NCBI GenBank assembly: GCA_022865555.1
Contig: JALHTD010000111.1
Span: 1 to 15,395, forward strand
Direction: 5' to 3'
Length of the DNA: 15,395 bases
Source of the DNA: Thermoanaerobaculaceae bacterium
GTDB lineage: Bacteria; Acidobacteriota; Thermoanaerobaculia; Thermoanaerobaculales; Thermoanaerobaculaceae
Positions 12,971-15,395 of the stretch are shown piece after piece. Both the position numbers and the translations under genes were made by a program. The number at the start of each line of letters is the position of its first letter. Positions within the stretch are counted from its first letter, which is position 1. A model generated the notes under the pieces. It ran no database searches, was not told the origin of the DNA, and saw only the letters and a list, made by a program, of their open reading frames with translations.

Positions 12971-15395
12971 GGTCCGCCTACCGGGAGAGGCTTTGGCACA
13001 GGAGGCGGCTGCGCCCCAGGTCTGGCGGATCCCCGGACCCTCTCGGACAGCAGGTGGGCGGGGAGACCGGACGCGTGCTCCACCATCGAGACGTACGGCA
13101 CCACCATCGCACCCGAGGACGCCTTCAGGATCTCCACCTCCACCCGCCCGTCGGTGACCTGGACGTCGAGGGGAATGTGCAGGTGGCCAAACGACGGCAG
13201 CTCGAGGTCGCGGCTCGCGAGGACCCCTCCGTCCCGCGCGAGCACCCTCACCCTCACCTGAACCGGCCCGGCCGACCAGGAGGCCAGCCCAACGCTCGTC
13301 CGCACGCCCCCGTTGTTCGATACCCCGGTGAAGAAGGCTTCGTCCCCTTGCAGCACCGTGTCGGCCGGCGCCACGCCCGGCAGCCACTCGACGGTTCGCC
13401 AGCTCCCGGGCGAGGCGCTGCTGTTGTAGGTCCGCGAGAGCACGAGGAAGTTGCAGCGATCGCCCGTGCAGGGTCCTGCCGGGTCCGCGGCGTAGACGAG
13501 CATCGCCCCGAGCCTGCCCAGCCCCTCGAACGACGGCAACGTCAGGATGTCCGGCACGTGGAGGATCTGGCCGGGAGTAAGGGTTTCGGCAACCGTCGCC
13601 GCCGCAGCGTTGTCGGTTCCCGTCGGGAGGAACTGCGCGGTGATCCGCAGGGGGTGCTTCTGCGGGTTGATCACCACGAGGTCGGTGAGCCAGAACGCCC
13701 CGGCGTGACCAGGGGCGTGGGCAACCTGCGGGACGATGTAGGCCGAGGCCAGGCGGTCCTTGGCCTCCAGCGCCGCGAGCGGCAGGATCTGGACCGGTGG
13801 GACCAGCGTCGCGGTGTCGGGAGGGGCGCTCACCGCGAGCTCGCCCGCTGGACCCGGCATCAGCGGGACCGACACGCACCCCTTGGGCCTGATGGTCTCG
13901 ACGCCGGTCCCCGGACGCTTGAGCGTGATCGGCTCCCAACCGGCGCACAATCTCACCAGCGCGGGCTTGGACCCGACCGGCAGGTGAATGAAGCCCGTCC
14001 CCGCGAGCAGCCAGCCGTCCCGGCGCATCTGCCAGTCGGGGGAGAACACGGCCTCCGTGGATGTCCGCAGGCGGCTCACGGCACACGAGCCGTACCTCCC
14101 CCAGGCGAGCTGCAGGACACGTGGGGTCGTGTGGTGCGCCTCGAAGAGCAGGTCGGCCCCTGGGACCGGGAGCGGCGTCACGAAGAGCGTCTGCTCCCCG
14201 GGCTGCCCCGACTCCTCGAAGGCTCGGTTCTTCCCCAGCTCGATGAGCTGGAAGCCTCTGGTCCCGAGCACGTACTGGACATGCGGCGTGGCGATGCCGT
14301 GGTAGACGATGCGGGTGTGGGCAGAGTCGAAGCGCTCGCTCACCCAGGTGAGGGCGGCCCACACCGGTGCCGGCTTGAGCCGCTCGCGAAACGCCGGGTA
14401 TGCCCACGCCAGCGCGGCCAGGCACCACAAGGTCAGGAGTGCCCCGACCGTTCGTCTCACTGCTGCGCGGCGCGCGGCCAGCACGCCCGCAGCCAGGATC
14501 GCCAGGAACGGCGCTGCCGGCAGCAGGTAGCGCAGCGACGACGTCATGTTCATGGTGAACAGGGCGCTCACGAGGTAGGATCCGGCCGCCAGGCCGGCGG
14601 CTGCCGCGAGCCGTCCGCGGCCGGTGCGGACGAGGGCTACGGCGCCCACCACTACGAGCAGCCACAGGGGGGCGGCAAACTGCCACCCCACGAACGGTTT
14701 CAGGAACCAGTACTGCAGCGAGTCGGCGAGGTGAGCTCCGGGCAGGTGGTACCCGCGCTCCACGGTGGCCACATAGCGGATCTGGGTGGTGGTGGACCAC
14801 CACCACCGGTGCGGCCCGGTGACCAGGATCGCCGGCGCCCAGCACGCCGCTGCCACCAGCAGCCCGAGCCCGGCGCCAAGAGCGAGCCTCCCCCAGCGCC
14901 GCGCGCGTACGGCCCGCGCCAGCGCCCAAACCAGCGCCGGGAGGAACACCGCGGTGTTCTGAGGCCGGACGCCGAGCGCGAGCCCGGCCACCGCGCCCGC
15001 AAGCGGCAACAGCTCCGGTCGATCCACCGCCGCCATCAGCGCCAGGACCGTTGCCGCGCATATGGCCGTGCCGGTAACGTCGGAGCTCCCGACGTTGGCC
15101 ATGAACGCGAAGCCCGGGCTCGCCGCGAGCAGCGCCGCCGCCGCCCCCGCGAGCAAGGGCGACGCGCCCAGCCGGCGGGAGAGCTGCCAGACCGCCACGA
15201 GCACACCCAGCGCCGCAAGGATCCCAACGATCTGCAAGGCGAGGAGGGGGTCCCCGACCAGCCAGTTGACGGCCTTCGCCGCCCCGATGTAGGCCGGAAA
15301 CCCCGGGGGCTGGGGCGCGTGCGATGCCACGTCGTAGCGGAGCACCGCCCGTTGAGCCAGCACCTCGTCCCACTCCAACGGGGTCACCGGGCGGA
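12967..15395 (-). CDS. Multi-pass membrane protein, GT-C glycosyltransferase-like, with large extracytoplasmic domain (5' end off the window)
   Basis: The frame is open to the right edge, so the N-terminus, including the first catalytic acidic loop expected in the GT-C fold, is missing; the 808 codons seen are a minimum. Residues counted from the GTG at 15387: about eight hydrophobic helices lie between 46 and 331 (for example DPLLALQIVGILAALGVLV, GALLTLWCLAALAWAY). RYLLPAAPFLAILAA (286-300) is typical of PMT/ArnT-type dolichol- or polyprenyl-phosphate-sugar transferases, and QPPGFPAY (26-33) is typical of related membrane proteins. After 335 the protein is soluble. Residues about 548-775 match a secreted beta-rich domain pattern: AHAPG (556-560), FWLTDL, NP, FLPTGTDN (586-593) and LSRTYNSS. 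This domain has no known enzymatic role to me. Sugar donor and acceptor are unknown. The 4-bp overlap with the phosphatase indicates coupling. Confidence 0.8.
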   Translation of the reverse strand, partial: RPVTPLEWDEVLAQRAVLRYDVASHAPQPPGFPAYIGAAKAVNWLVGDPLLALQIVGILAALGVLVAVWQLSRRLGASPLLAGAAAALLAASPGFAFMANVGSSDVTGTAICAATVLALMAAVDRPELLPLAGAVAGLALGVRPQNTAVFLPALVWALARAVRARRWGRLALGAGLGLLVAAACWAPAILVTGPHRWWWSTTTQIRYVATVERGYHLPGAHLADSLQYWFLKPFVGWQFAAPLWLLVVVGAVALVRTGRGRLAAAAGLAAGSYLVSALFTMNMTSSLRYLLPAAPFLAILAAGVLAARRAAVRRTVGALLTLWCLAALAWAYPAFRERLKPAPVWAALTWVSERFDSAHTRIVYHGIATPHVQYVLGTRGFQLIELGKNRAFEESGQPGEQTLFVTPLPVPGADLLFEAHHTTPRVLQLAWGRYGSCAVSRLRTSTEAVFSPDWQMRRDGWLLAGTGFIHLPVGSKPALVRLCAGWEPITLKRPGTGVETIRPKGCVSVPLMPGPAGELAVSAPPDTATLVPPVQILPLAALEAKDRLASAYIVPQVAHAPGHAGAFWLTDLVVINPQKHPLRITAQFLPTGTDNAAAATVAETLTPGQILHVPDILTLPSFEGLGRLGAMLVYAADPAGPCTGDRCNFLVLSRTYNSSASPGSWRTVEWLPGVAPADTVLQGDEAFFTGVSNNGGVRTSVGLASWSAGPVQVRVRVLARDGGVLASRDLELPSFGHLHIPLDVQVTDGRVEVEILKASSGAMVVPYVSMVEHASGLPAHLLSERVRGSARPGAQPPPVPKPLPVGGP

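Noticed and set aside
12281..15373. A 1030-residue apparent fusion of the phosphatase with a long N-terminal part
   Set aside because: Only the last 229 residues are phosphatase. The rest is the out-of-frame shadow of the membrane-protein gene, which has a clear protein in its own frame and the GTGA overlap.

Overview
This is a GC-rich (visibly well above 60 %) bacterial chromosomal window with eleven convincingly supported protein genes, one of them cut by the right edge. The mix suggests Acidobacteriota or a close relative. It has an eukaryotic-like Ser/Thr kinase, a CsgG-like secreted protein, and a membrane protein ending in a secreted domain of a kind I associate with acidobacterial surface proteins (an 'AHAPG...FW.TD...NP' block, then 'FLP.G.DN' and 'SRTYN'). 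The taxonomic call is inference from gene content only.

Layout, left to right. At 1-196 there is no intact gene, only a possible frameshifted remnant of an Ig-like-domain gene on the minus strand. At 197-3202 are the dTDP-L-rhamnose genes rfbA, rfbB and rfbD on the minus strand. The 193-bp gap between rfbB and rfbD holds REP-like nested hairpins, and rfbC is absent. At 3340-4274 a plus-strand pair, folE and a pterin-4a-carbinolamine dehydratase, overlaps by 7 bp. At 4287-7875 are three minus-strand genes: a CsgG/FlgT_C-like secreted protein, a transmembrane Ser/Thr kinase, and a small secreted beta-rich protein. They look like one envelope-related module. At 7876-8725 is an 850-bp stretch without a credible protein gene. 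At 8726-11020 is maeB, a malic enzyme fused to a phosphotransacetylase-like domain. At 11160-15395 on the minus strand are a GT-C-like membrane protein, an HAD phosphatase and ddl, closely spaced and probably co-transcribed.

The most unusual part is the non-coding stretch 7876-8725. It holds two diverged copies of one structured element arranged head to head: 8222 down to 7971 on the minus strand, and 8290 to about 8636 on the plus strand. They share a conserved core, a hairpin with a 5-nt loop, a second hairpin with the identical stem CGAGC/GCTCG, and a conserved 3' tail motif. The 5-nt loop can pair with a segment near the 5' end in both copies, and the base pairs differ in a compensatory way (A-U to G-C, G-U to A-U). 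This points to a real pseudoknotted RNA family. One hypothesis is that these are stand-alone HEARO/omega-RNA-like (IscB-associated) elements without their nuclease. I cannot confirm the family by eye.

Functionally the window mixes envelope building (dTDP-rhamnose, D-Ala-D-Ala, a sugar- or lipid-linked membrane enzyme), envelope sensing (kinase plus CsgG-like protein) and housekeeping metabolism (folate/pterin, malate oxidation).
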